From: Actinomycetes bacterium
GTDB lineage: Bacteria; Actinomycetota; Acidimicrobiia; Acidimicrobiales; RAAP-2
Length of the DNA: 22,074 nt
Direction: 5' to 3'
NCBI GenBank assembly: GCA_021784205.1
Contig: JAJXTB010000031.1
Span: 1-22,074 of the forward strand
A model generated the notes under the pieces. It was not told the DNA's origin. It searched no databases and saw nothing but the letters and a program-made list of their open reading frames with translations. Every line of letters starts with the position of its first letter. Position 1 is the stretch's first letter. This document shows positions 9,140-17,421 of the stretch, one piece after another. The translations under genes and the position numbers were made by a program.

Positions 9140-9148
9140 GAGGCGTGG

Positions 9149-11620
9149 GTGCGCGGCAGGCTCCGCATCTACCTCGGGGCTGCCCCGGGTGTCGGCAAGA
9201 CCTACGCGATGCTCGACGAAGGCGCCCGCCGCCTGAGCCGCGGCTCGGACGTGGTTGTCGGCTACGTCGAGACCCACGGTCGGATCCAGACCGCCGCGCG
9301 ACTAGAGGGTTTGACCGTTCTCGCACGCCGGCGCGTGGACTACCGGGGTCAGAGCTTCGAAGAGATGGACCTACCGGCGATCCTGGCGCGACGCCCGAGC
9401 GTCGTGCTCGTGGACGAGTTGGCGCACACCAACGTGCCCGGCGTGGAGCACGCCAAACGCTGGGAGGACGTCGAGGACCTGCTCGAGGCTGGAATTGATG
9501 TGATCTCGACGGTGAACCTGCAGCACCTCGAAAGCGTCAACGACGTCGTCGAGGCCATCACGGGTATCACCCAGCGCGAGACCGTCCCCGACCGCGTCGT
9601 GCGGGCGGCCGAACAGGTCCAGCTCGTCGACCAGACGCCCGAAGCGCTGCGCCGACGGCTCGCGCACGGCAACATCTACCCGGCCGAACGGGTGGACGCG
9701 GCGCTCAGCAACTTCTTTCGCCCCGGCAACCTGGCCGCCCTTCGCGAGCTGGCCCTGCTGTGGCTCGCCGACCGCGTTGACGATGAGATTCAGAGTTATC
9801 GCGAACGCCACGGAATCGTGCGCGCCTGGGAGACGCGTGAGCGAATTGTCGTGGCCATCGCCGGGGACACCTCGGCCGAGCGGATCATCCGGCGCGGTGC
9901 ACGGATGGCCGCACGATCGCACGCCGAACTCGTGGGGGTCCACGTCACCAGGGGCGACGGCCTGAGTACCACCAACGCCGGACTGGAGAGTGCGGTGGGC
10001 CTGCTCGAAGAGCTCGGGGGCCGCTACGTGGAGGTGGTGGGCAGCGACGTCGCGTCGAGTCTCGTAGCGGTGGCGCGCTCGGAAAACGCCACGCAGCTAC
10101 TCCTGGCGGCCGCGTCCAAGTCACGCGTGGCGACCTTCTTGCACGGATCGGTCGTGGCGCGTTGCGTCGGATTATTGCGTGGGGAAATCGACCTCCACGT
10201 CATCGGCGCGACAGAAGGCGAGACCCACGAGTCACCGCCGCAGCATCGGCACCGATGGTCAAATCGGGTCGGTCGGCGTCGTGAGGCAGCTGCGGGCGCC
10301 ATCGGTGCGGTGGGATTCATCGCGTTGACACTGGTGCTGGGCGGCGGCGGCTCGCGAAATCTGGCTCTCGCCATCAGCGCGCACCTCCTCGTGGTCCTCG
10401 CGGTAGCCGGGGTGGGCAGCGTGCTCGAAGGCGTAGGCGCAGCAATTGTCGGTTTCGCGCTGATCAACTGGGAGTACACGCCACCGGTGCACACCTTTTC
10501 CATCGCCGACGCGCGTGACGTCGCCGCGCTGATCGCCTATTTGGCGGCGGCCCTGTCGGTCAGCGGGCTCGTGGACCTAGCGACGCGGCGAACCAGAGCG
10601 GCGCGTCGGGCCGAGCGCAACGCGCGCGCCCTGGGCAGACTGGCGCGCAGTGTGGCCGGGGGTCACGAGAGCATGCGCGACCTGGTGACCCAGGTGGTGC
10701 GGGTCTTTGAGTTGCGAGGTGCCTCACTGCGCGCGACGACGTCGCCAAACGGGGACGTCACGGTCGGCGTGCTCGAGGCCGGTGATCCCGTCCTGCCCCT
10801 CGGTGAGGGCTACGAGCTTCGCGTGGGTGGGAATATGGACCCGGACGATCGCGAGCTCCTCGTCGGCGTGGCAGCCCAGCTGGTGCTGGCGCTCGAACGC
10901 CAGCGCTTGATGGCCGAGGCGCGCGAGCGACAGGCACTCGAGGAGGTCGATGAGCTGCGAGCATCACTCCTGGCCGCCGTCTCTCACGACCTTCGCACGC
11001 CGTTAGCTTCCATCAAGACCGCCGCCACCACCCTGATCAGTGCTCGGGCCCGTCTAGAGGAGGCCGAAGTGGGTGAACTCCTCGAGGGCATTGACGCCGA
11101 GGCCGACCGATTGAACGTACTCGTGGGCGACCTGCTCGATATGAACCGGATCCACGAGGGCACAGTTGAGATCGCCTCGCACACCATCGATCTGGCCGTC
11201 GTGGCCGAACGTGCCATCGCGGAGGCCAGACGCACCGTGGGCGTATCAGTCGACGTGTCGCTCCAGGGCGCGCTCAGTCTGCCGGTCAGCACCGACCCGG
11301 TGCTGGTCGAGCGGATAATCGCGAACCTGGTTCGCAACGCACTCGAACACGGAGGCGCTCCCGTGAGTGTTGACCTGGACCGTGTCGCGGACGGGATAGT
11401 CCTGCGTGTCATCGATCACGGTCCGGGAATCGACCGCGACCAGCGCTCGCGGGTCTTCGAACCGTTCCAGCAACGCGGCGACGTCGCGACGGGTCGGGGT
11501 GTTGGATTGGGCCTCGCGATTGCGCGTGGCTTCGCCAGTACGGTGGGCGCCAACCTCGACGTCGAGGACACGCCGGGCGGCGGATGCACGATGATACTCA
11601 GTCTGCCGGAGGAACGATGA
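9149..11620 (+). CDS. kdpD: KdpD, sensor histidine kinase for potassium/osmotic stress
   Basis: Membrane sensor kinase that phosphorylates KdpE and so controls kdp expression. Domains in order: KdpD N-terminal domain with Walker A (GAAPGVGKT, Lys17) and VDELAHTN (Asp89); a universal-stress-protein-like domain (about 230-355); four closely spaced membrane helices (about 385-480, DUF4118 type) with very short loops; a small GAF-like segment; HisKA with AAVSHDLRTPL (His613); and HATPase with NLVRNALEHG, DHGPGI and GRGVGLGLAIARG. At 823 residues it is slightly shorter than the E. coli protein but complete. The start is a GTG behind AGGAGG. It overlaps kdpE by four bases. The kinase residues are intact, so it should be active. 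Confidence 0.98.
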   Translation: MRGRLRIYLGAAPGVGKTYAMLDEGARRLSRGSDVVVGYVETHGRIQTAARLEGLTVLARRRVDYRGQSFEEMDLPAILARRPSVVLVDELAHTNVPGVEHAKRWEDVEDLLEAGIDVISTVNLQHLESVNDVVEAITGITQRETVPDRVVRAAEQVQLVDQTPEALRRRLAHGNIYPAERVDAALSNFFRPGNLAALRELALLWLADRVDDEIQSYRERHGIVRAWETRERIVVAIAGDTSAERIIRRGARMAARSHAELVGVHVTRGDGLSTTNAGLESAVGLLEELGGRYVEVVGSDVASSLVAVARSENATQLLLAAASKSRVATFLHGSVVARCVGLLRGEIDLHVIGATEGETHESPPQHRHRWSNRVGRRREAAAGAIGAVGFIALTLVLGGGGSRNLALAISAHLLVVLAVAGVGSVLEGVGAAIVGFALINWEYTPPVHTFSIADARDVAALIAYLAAALSVSGLVDLATRRTRAARRAERNARALGRLARSVAGGHESMRDLVTQVVRVFELRGASLRATTSPNGDVTVGVLEAGDPVLPLGEGYELRVGGNMDPDDRELLVGVAAQLVLALERQRLMAEARERQALEEVDELRASLLAAVSHDLRTPLASIKTAATTLISARARLEEAEVGELLEGIDAEADRLNVLVGDLLDMNRIHEGTVEIASHTIDLAVVAERAIAEARRTVGVSVDVSLQGALSLPVSTDPVLVERIIANLVRNALEHGGAPVSVDLDRVADGIVLRVIDHGPGIDRDQRSRVFEPFQQRGDVATGRGVGLGLAIARGFASTVGANLDVEDTPGGGCTMILSLPEER

Positions 11621-12288
11621 GCACGGTCCTCGTCGTTGATGACGACCGTGCGCTGGTACGCGCGCTGAGCATCGGTCTGCGCGTGCACGGCTTTGACGTT
11701 TACGCCGCGACCAGCGGATCCGAGGCGTTGCGCACGGCCGGCAAGGTGCACCCCGACGTGGTCCTCGTCGACCTCGGGCTGCCGGGGCTCGACGGCATCG
11801 AGGTGATCGAGGCGCTGCGCGGCTGGAGCGAGGCGGCCATCATCGTGCTCTCGGCGCGTCCCCAGGAGGCCGTGAAGGTCACCGCGCTAGACGCGGGGGC
11901 CGACGACTATCTCACCAAGCCCTTCGGCATCGACGAACTACTGGCCCGGGTTCGTGCGGTGTCGCGGCGACGGACGCCCACGGGCGAGCCCGTGGTGCGC
12001 GTGGGCCACATCACCGTCGACCTCTCGGCGCGTCGCGTCGAACGCGCCGGAGTGCTGGTCCACCTCACGCCCAAGGAGTGGGCGGCCTTCGCCGTGCTCG
12101 TGCGACACCCGGGCCAACTGGTCACGCATCAGAATCTGCTCGAGCAGGTATGGGGAGAGGGTTACGGCACGGAGACCGAATACCTACGCACCGTCTTTGC
12201 GCGACTGCGACGCAAGCTGGAAGATGATCCATCTCATCCGCGCCACCTCATCACCGAACCGGGTATGGGCTATCGTCTCGAGCCGTGA
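11617..12288 (+). CDS. kdpE: KdpE, OmpR-family response regulator of kdp
   Basis: DNA-binding response regulator paired with KdpD. The 223-residue protein has a receiver domain with VVDDD near the start, phosphoacceptor Asp52 in VLVDLGLPGLDG and the conserved lysine in TKPFGIDEL. The winged-helix output domain carries LTPKEWAAFAVL, the recognition region and the ending EPGMGYRLEP. The ATG at 11617 is chosen over an earlier in-frame ATG because it overlaps the kdpD stop (ATGA), has GGAGGA just upstream and gives the normal receiver N-terminus. It probably activates the operon from a site in 4232-4578. Confidence 0.98.
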   Translation: MSTVLVVDDDRALVRALSIGLRVHGFDVYAATSGSEALRTAGKVHPDVVLVDLGLPGLDGIEVIEALRGWSEAAIIVLSARPQEAVKVTALDAGADDYLTKPFGIDELLARVRAVSRRRTPTGEPVVRVGHITVDLSARRVERAGVLVHLTPKEWAAFAVLVRHPGQLVTHQNLLEQVWGEGYGTETEYLRTVFARLRRKLEDDPSHPRHLITEPGMGYRLEP

Positions 12289-12304
12289 GGTGACGCTCGT
12301 TCCG

Positions 12305-12329
12305 CGGTCGGTCGTCGCAACGCCGACCG
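12305..12329 (+). terminator. Possible terminator after kdpE
   Basis: A 7-bp perfect GC-rich inverted repeat (CGGTCGG and its complement) around an 11-base loop, 17 bases after the kdpE stop. There is no T-run. It may be a U-less terminator at the end of the kdp operon, but a stem this short arises easily by chance in GC-rich DNA. Confidence 0.35.
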
Positions 12330-12878
12330 TGACGACTGTCCGCACGGGCTGGTCGAGGGCCTCGGCGCCGGCCTGACGGCACTCGTCCCTGCGGCCGATG
12401 ATCGTCACGATTAGAACGACCCGTTGTCGTGCGGAGCGCGTGTCCACCCAGGCTTGTCAATCGTCACGGCCCACGCGTGTCAAGCCGTATCGTGCCGCTC
12501 GAGGACCGTCGCGTGGACGGAGCGCGACGTCTCAACGTCGGAAACTGCGCGGTCATCGACACGTCACTCGTGGCGTTTAAGCGTTCTACCGGAGATCCCT
12601 CCGAGACCGGGTATCTAGGGCCAGACGTCCGACGGTCCGAGGGAAATCTCCTCGGTACGCGGTGAGATGGTGACTATGCTCGGGGCAAGTCGAGGTCGTT
12701 CGAATGGTTCATGGCCTGATCCAGCGGCACGGTGCTTTCCCAGACGCGGGCGAGTCGCGCGGGGCTCACGCGCGACGCCACGTGCTCAGAGTTCGGGACT
12801 CGTCGTTCTACGTGATCGATGAGTGTCCTTCGTCACTTCGGATCCTCCGGTTGGGCGCGATTCCACGCTCGTCGTCTC

Positions 12879-12882
12879 GGAG
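12879..12882 (+). promoter_or_regulatory. Ribosome binding site that decides the LAL regulator start
   Basis: GGAG lies five bases before the ATG at 12888. The in-frame ATG at 12819 has no such site and would add 23 arginine-rich residues unlike the family's N-terminus, so 12888 is preferred. Confidence 0.6.
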
Positions 12883-12887
12883 CGGTC

Positions 12888-15740
12888 ATGACCGCGGTGA
12901 CGCCATCTGACAGGGCCCGGCCACCGGGCACGGGCCAGCCGAGCGCGCTGTTCGTTGGTCGAAGGACACAACTGGACGAATTGAACGTGCTCGCCGAAAC
13001 GATCACGCGCGGGGGACCCGCCGGAGCCATGATCTTCGGCGCGCCGGGCGTCGGCAAGACGCGCCTGCTCGCTGAGATGGTGAACACGCTTGAGTGGCCC
13101 TGCCTGCGAATCCAGGGCTATCAGAACGCACGCGGTATCGCACTTGGCGCCTCAGCCGGACTGCTGCGCGAACTGGCTCAGGTGCCCAAGGTGGGCGAGC
13201 GCCTCGACGCGCTGATCGTCGGCGAAGCGGGTCGTCCGATGGCGCCCGAGTTCCTGCGCCTCTTCGAATTGGCGTTTCGCTGCGCGCTGCGCCTCGGTCC
13301 GCTCGCCATCGTCGCCGACGACGTGCAGTGGGCGGACCGAGAGTCCCTCTCGCTGCTGCACTACCTCGTCGCCGCGGCCACCAGTGCCGGCGCGCCGTTC
13401 TTCGTCCTCTGCGCCAGCCGGCCGGCGTCGCGATCGGTCGCGTTCGCCGCGCAGTGCGCGGGTACTCTCACGGCCGACCACTTCGGGCAGTTCGAACTGG
13501 GACCACTTGACGAGCCTGACGCCCTCGAGTTACTCAACACCCTGGCTCCGGGCCTGGATTCTCACGGCGCGACCGAACTGTGGCGTCGCGCGTCAGGCTC
13601 ACCGTTCTGGCTGACTGCGCTCGCCGCCGACTACGCAATCGGTAGTGACCGGCGCCGGCGTTCGCTGCAGTCCATTATCCGCGCACGCAGCGCCAACCTC
13701 GGTGCGGATCCGGCCGCGCTGTTCTCGCTCATCTTGGTGGCGGCCCATCCTCTCAGTTTGACGGGGATTGGCGAACTGTTGACGTGGCCCGAAAGCCGGG
13801 TGCGAAGCGCCGTCGGCGAGCTGGTCAACCGGGCCCTGGTGTTGCGAGACGGCGCAACCATCTCGATCGCCCACGACTTGATACGTGAGACGGCGGAGCG
13901 CGAGCTCGCCGAGGACGCCCGGGTGCGTGTGCACCGCCGCCTCGCTGAGTGGTTCGAGGCCTCGGCGGGTGCCGGTGTCCGCCGACTAATGCGCGCTCTC
14001 GAACATCGCGTGGCCGCCGGACTCGAGAGCGGCGACCTCGCGCTTCGAATCGCCCGTTCACCCCAACGACGCCTTATCGGCAACGAGGGGCTCGCGTTGC
14101 TCGGCCAGATCGCGGACGTGACTGACGGGACGGCGGGACACGCGCTGTCTGAGGAGGTCGCGACGCTGGCCTTCGAGCTCGGCGATTCGGCGACCGCACT
14201 GGAGCGGTGGTCCGCGCTCAGCGACCGCGCGGTGGGCGACGAGCGTGCGAATGCGGCGCTCGCGGCAGGCTGGGCCGCCCTGAAACTCGGGCGGTCCTTT
14301 GACGTGCACGCGTACGCGGCGATTGTTCGAGGCGTCGCCGTCAAGGACCCGGTGCTTTCGATCGAGGCCGACTGCCTCGACGCGCAGTCCCTGTTGTGGC
14401 TCGAGAACCAGGTGGGTGAGGCTCAACCGCTCGTGGAGCGCGCCCTCGCCGGCGCGACGAGGCTGGTCGACGCTGTCGGGGGCACGGCGGCGTTGGGGGA
14501 CCGCGAGTGTGCCGTCTACGTGCGGGCGGTGCGCGTTCGTCTCGACGCGGCGATTCGTCGAGCTGATGCCGGCGTAGTCCACCAGTGCGCGGAACTGATC
14601 GAACAGGCGGCGCGCGACCCCGCGGAGGTGCTCGCCGCGGCCTGTGACGGGATCTTCTCGATGCTGCAGCTTGAGGGACTACCGCGATTCGCCGAACCCC
14701 GGGCGAGGCGCGCGCTGGAAGAGTCTCGCCGATTGGCCCTGCCGAGCTTCGAGGTGGAGGTCCTCACCTGGACGGGTTGGATCGAGCAGCATCTCGGGCG
14801 CCTCGACGAGTCGTCGGAACATCTGCGCGAGGCGGTCGCGCTCGCCGAGCGGGTGGGCCCGCCCCGGCGCGTGACCATCGCGCAGTTGCGGGCGGTCTTG
14901 CACGCGACAGAAGCGAGCCGCACCGACGTCGCGTCCAACGTCCACGCGATCGAGACGTTGATCGCGGCGGAGACGGACCCTCACTTCCGCTTGGTGATCC
15001 GAACACTCCACCTCGGGCTCGTGGGTCGTTTCTCGGTGCCCGACGCCAGTCAACTCGCCGCGCTGCGCGGCGCCATCGCGCGTGACGCCGCGGTCGCCGG
15101 CTGTGGGCGATGCCTCTGGGAGTCGACCCTTCAGGCGACCGAAGCGTGCGCGCGCTCGGGTTCGCCGGCGGCCGCGGCCGAGGCAGTGGGCCGGTGGGAC
15201 GCCGCGCACCCCGATCCCCACCCGGGTGGACCGGCCGTTCGGCGCGCGTACGTCGAAGCCCTTCTCACCGCCCGGCGTGATCCGGGTGCGAGCGTCGAGC
15301 TCTTTGCCAGAGCCGCTCAGGCCGCCGAGTCGATCGGCTACCGGCTGCTGCGGCTGTGGATCGAACTCGACGCCGCGGCCGCACTCGCGGCCGGTGACCG
15401 GACAGCCGCCATCGCCGCATACGAGCGCCTCGCCGGCGAAGCCGCCGTGATGGGCGCACGCAGCGAGTACCAGTTGGCTGAGGCCCGCTTGCGCGGACTG
15501 GGCGTGCACACCTGGCGTCGGGGTCCGACCTCCTCACCGGTCACGCTCAGCGAGCGAGAGCGTGATATCGCCGACGCGGTCGCCCGCGGGGCGACCAATC
15601 CCGAGATCGCGGCGTCGCTGTTCCTGTCGCGCAAGACCGTCGAGCGTCACGTTTCGCACATCCTGGCCAAACTCGGCGCGCGTAACCGCGTTGAACTCAC
15701 GGCGATGTTGACGCACGAAATTGAGGGACCTGCCGGATGA
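12888..15740 (+). CDS. LuxR-family transcriptional regulator with AAA-type ATPase domain (LAL family)
   Basis: Large ATP-dependent DNA-binding regulator, about 950 residues, the usual LAL size. The N-terminal region opens with FVGRRTQLDEL, then Walker A (GAPGVGKT, residues 51-58) and Walker B (LAIVADDVQWAD, Asp144-Asp145). A long alanine-rich helical middle, about residues 330-870, looks like degenerate TPR repeats. The C-terminal LuxR helix-turn-helix is clear: LSERERDIADAVARG, NPEIAASLFLSRKTVERHVS and HILAKLGARNRVEL. Relatives activate catabolic or secondary-metabolite genes, with the middle domain sensing a ligand or partner protein; the signal here is unknown. Two small genes follow within 35 bases on the same strand and are the most obvious candidate targets or partners. 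The start codon choice rests on a ribosome binding site at 12879. Confidence 0.93.
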   Translation: MTAVTPSDRARPPGTGQPSALFVGRRTQLDELNVLAETITRGGPAGAMIFGAPGVGKTRLLAEMVNTLEWPCLRIQGYQNARGIALGASAGLLRELAQVPKVGERLDALIVGEAGRPMAPEFLRLFELAFRCALRLGPLAIVADDVQWADRESLSLLHYLVAAATSAGAPFFVLCASRPASRSVAFAAQCAGTLTADHFGQFELGPLDEPDALELLNTLAPGLDSHGATELWRRASGSPFWLTALAADYAIGSDRRRRSLQSIIRARSANLGADPAALFSLILVAAHPLSLTGIGELLTWPESRVRSAVGELVNRALVLRDGATISIAHDLIRETAERELAEDARVRVHRRLAEWFEASAGAGVRRLMRALEHRVAAGLESGDLALRIARSPQRRLIGNEGLALLGQIADVTDGTAGHALSEEVATLAFELGDSATALERWSALSDRAVGDERANAALAAGWAALKLGRSFDVHAYAAIVRGVAVKDPVLSIEADCLDAQSLLWLENQVGEAQPLVERALAGATRLVDAVGGTAALGDRECAVYVRAVRVRLDAAIRRADAGVVHQCAELIEQAARDPAEVLAAACDGIFSMLQLEGLPRFAEPRARRALEESRRLALPSFEVEVLTWTGWIEQHLGRLDESSEHLREAVALAERVGPPRRVTIAQLRAVLHATEASRTDVASNVHAIETLIAAETDPHFRLVIRTLHLGLVGRFSVPDASQLAALRGAIARDAAVAGCGRCLWESTLQATEACARSGSPAAAAEAVGRWDAAHPDPHPGGPAVRRAYVEALLTARRDPGASVELFARAAQAAESIGYRLLRLWIELDAAAALAAGDRTAAIAAYERLAGEAAVMGARSEYQLAEARLRGLGVHTWRRGPTSSPVTLSERERDIADAVARGATNPEIAASLFLSRKTVERHVSHILAKLGARNRVELTAMLTHEIEGPAG

Positions 15741-15774
15741 TGGGCCGTCACTCGGTCCGTAGCGTTCACTGTCG

Positions 15775-16053
15775 ATGGGACAGGTGGTGTTGCTGGTATC
15801 GACAGATATGGCTGACGTACCGATCAGTTCGTCGGCCATTGAGGCGCTCGCCCGACTCGGGGTAACGACCGTCTCGCTCGCGGCCGACAACCACGCCACG
15901 GCCATCATCCTGGAAGGCTGGGCGTTCGACCCCGCTTGCTCCTGTGCCGCCATCGAAGCACTCGGCGGTTCACCAGACGAGATCCGGACGCTGCAACCCA
16001 TCGCACAGTTGGTGGTTTCGGCCGCCCCGATACAAGGAGGTACCTTTCCATGA
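15775..16053 (+). CDS. Hypothetical 92-residue protein
   Basis: Not recognised. A mostly soluble-looking protein with a hydrophobic beta-like N-terminus (VVLLVSTD), a central block LEGWAFDPACSCAAIEALGG carrying two cysteines one residue apart (CSC), and a hydrophobic C-terminal third. No signal peptide or membrane helix is evident. It starts 34 bases after the LAL regulator stop. Its stop overlaps the ATG of the secreted-protein gene (ATGA), which supports its being a real coding sequence in a small operon. No clear ribosome binding site precedes the ATG at 15775; an in-frame ATG at 15808 is an alternative. A metal- or redox-linked role for the CSC pair would be speculation. Confidence 0.6.
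   Translation: MGQVVLLVSTDMADVPISSSAIEALARLGVTTVSLAADNHATAIILEGWAFDPACSCAAIEALGGSPDEIRTLQPIAQLVVSAAPIQGGTFP
16034..16040 (+). promoter_or_regulatory. Strong ribosome binding site for the small secreted protein
   Basis: AAGGAGG sits nine bases before the ATG at 16050. It fixes that start against the earlier in-frame ATG at 15936, which would place the signal peptide in the middle of the protein. Confidence 0.8.
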
Positions 16054-16307
16054 AAACAACGAAGTCCCTACTGGCCTTCATCCCCGCGCTGGCACTCGCC
16101 GGAACCATGTTGCACGGTGCCGGTGTCGCGGGCGCTGCTCCCGGCTGCACACCGAACAATGAGGTCGGTGCCGCGAACATGATCAACCCTCACGCGTCGT
16201 ATCCCATGTGGAACATCGCCATGGTTCACAGCAATGACAACGGCAGCGACAACATGTTCAAGGCCGTTTCGATAACGAATCCCAATGGTGCTGTGACTTG
16301 TTCGTAG
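16050..16307 (+). CDS. Small secreted protein of unknown function (85 residues)
   Basis: Not recognised as a known family. The N-terminus is a textbook Sec signal peptide: MKTTK, a hydrophobic core and a signal peptidase I site in AGA/AP near residue 29. The mature part is only about 56 residues, rich in Asn, Met and Ser, with one cysteine at its start (GCTPNN) and one next to its end (VTCS), which could form a disulfide that closes the chain. The gene has a near-perfect ribosome binding site and overlaps the preceding 92-residue ORF by four bases. A long perfect hairpin lies about 125 bases downstream. It could be a surface or signalling peptide controlled by the upstream LAL regulator; that is inference from position only. 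Confidence 0.75.
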   Translation: MKTTKSLLAFIPALALAGTMLHGAGVAGAAPGCTPNNEVGAANMINPHASYPMWNIAMVHSNDNGSDNMFKAVSITNPNGAVTCS

Positions 16308-16432
16308 TTAGAGGACGCTAGACCAGGGCATTTGTCGCCTGTGGCGGTCGGTGCTCGCGGCTGCACGCAATCCCCGGCGAGCGCCCCCCTTTGGCCGAGA
16401 TCGTTGTTGGTGGCCAGGGTTCCACGAAGTTC

Positions 16433-16481
16433 CAAAGTTGTGTGGTCGCTCGGGCATCTGACGAGCGACCACACAACTTTG
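16433..16481. terminator. Bidirectional terminator, 20-bp perfect stem
   Basis: The arms 16433-16452 and 16462-16481 are exact complements around a nine-base loop. The outer ends read AAAG and CTTT, so each direction ends its stem with a short T run. It lies between two genes that converge (16050-16307 rightward, 16559-16993 leftward), which is what a shared terminator would do. No similar copy was seen elsewhere in the window. Confidence 0.82.
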
Positions 16482-16558
16482 TTGCCGCAATGAACGTCCT
16501 TCTTGGCGGACCCTGATTCAGATCACTGGCTCGTACACCACTCGTTGGGACTCAACAA

Positions 16559-16993
16559 CTAGCAGGGGTTACTGACGCTAATGCCAAAGTTCGTCCAGAA
16601 GCCAGAGACGGCGTAAACGGTGGTTACGGTACCGTCAGAACTCGTTTGGAGGAGGTACCCGCCGCTCGACATGAACAACTCGGTGGCAATGGCTCCTGTC
16701 ACTGTCTCGACAAAGAGACCATGAACGCGAATGAGCGACTCGCCGCTACCGTTCCATACGCCACTCCAGGAACCAAACGTGTTTGTAGTTGTACTACTAC
16801 CAGTCGTCGTCGTACTCGTCTTGGTCGTTTGGTATCCAAACAGAGAAAGATTCGGACAGCCAAAGTCAACGGACGTGCTAGGAGCAGGGGCAGCTGACGC
16901 TGAACTGACGCCGAGAGGCGTCGCCCCGATGTTCACAAGCGCGAACCCGAAAACCATCGTTGCGCTGGTTGCAATTCGCAAGTATCTCCGCAT
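16559..16993 (-). CDS. Secreted protein of unknown function with Thr-rich linker (144 residues)
   Basis: Not recognised. The N-terminus is a Sec signal peptide with basic MRRYLR, a hydrophobic core and a likely cleavage in SASA/AP near residue 35. After a Pro/Ser stretch comes FGCPNLSLFGY, a threonine/serine-rich low-complexity linker (TTKTSTTTTGSSTTTN), then about 75 residues rich in Gly, Ser, Val and aromatics, likely beta-strand. The second cysteine is the last residue (SNPC). The low-complexity run could be a glycosylated spacer. Codon choice is less GC-biased than in neighbours, which could mean recent acquisition. The ATG is preceded by GGGGG only, a weak ribosome binding site. A TTGACA-like hexamer lies upstream (17045-17040, minus strand) without a good -10 partner. 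It converges on the preceding small secreted gene. Confidence 0.72.
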   Translation of the reverse strand: MRRYLRIATSATMVFGFALVNIGATPLGVSSASAAPAPSTSVDFGCPNLSLFGYQTTKTSTTTTGSSTTTNTFGSWSGVWNGSGESLIRVHGLFVETVTGAIATELFMSSGGYLLQTSSDGTVTTVYAVSGFWTNFGISVSNPC

Positions 16994-17421
16994 ACCGCAC
17001 CCCCCTATCGGTGGAGTCCAATGACACGGACCTTCTCGTTGTCAAGTATCTCCACGTGAGTATTCACTGCCGTATTCGCAACGTACACTCACGTACTGCA
17101 AAACGCAACAACAATTGATGCAGCGCCCGAACGTGACGTGCTCCGACCGAGGAGTAACACACCCCAACTTGACGTTCCCGCGTGGCTGGATGACCGAGCG
17201 GCTCTATGAGATGAAATCGGCACAGCGATTGGCGGGATTGTAGAAGTCACCATGCCAATGTTTGAATTTGAGCTGAGTTCGTTGGCGCCTTGCGACGAAG
17301 AGTCTGGGTTTGTCCGCAGTGACGACTGCTTCTAAACGCGTAAACGCTGCGGCCACGAGTTCGAAGGCCGACGGTTTCGCCGTAAATGGAGGAAAAGCCC
17401 GGGTCTGCCCGTCGATCTCGA
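16994..17421. other. Gene-poor region between the secreted protein and MoaC-like genes
   Basis: About 430 bases, less GC-rich than most of the window, with no confident gene. The left part holds the presumed promoter of the leftward secreted-protein gene: a TTGACA hexamer on the minus strand, an 11-bp direct repeat (CAAGTATCTCC at 17043-17053 and again inside the gene start at 16979-16989) and an 8-bp inverted repeat at 17054-17094. The right part, downstream of the MoaC-like stop, has a minus-strand open frame (17204 to beyond 17422) without a credible start or ribosome binding site. No terminator hairpin was found after the MoaC-like gene. Confidence 0.4.
17054..17094. promoter_or_regulatory. 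Inverted repeat upstream of the leftward secreted-protein gene
   Basis: ACGTGAGT (17054-17061) and its complement ACTCACGT (17087-17094) have centres 33 bases apart, about three helical turns. They lie 60-100 bases upstream of the start codon at 16993, just upstream of the TTGACA hexamer. This arrangement would suit a dimeric regulator or two sites on the same helical face, but 8-bp arms are not conclusive. Confidence 0.3.

Larger units (their letters stand above)
12289..12887. other. Intergenic region between kdpE and the LAL regulator
   Basis: About 600 bases with no confident gene. It contains the weak hairpin after kdpE and presumably the promoter of the regulator. One short frame at 12704-12910 (68 codons, arginine-rich) has GAGG eight bases before its ATG and runs into the regulator start; it resembles nothing I know. 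No -10/-35 pair was convincing. Confidence 0.4.

Noticed and set aside
12819..12887. Upstream ATG for the LAL regulator
   Set aside because: It adds 23 residues with no ribosome binding site; the ATG at 12888 has GGAG at five bases.
14679..15509. Minus-strand open frame of 276 codons within the LAL regulator gene
   Set aside because: Antisense shadow of the helical middle domain; Arg/Gly-rich composition and no motif.
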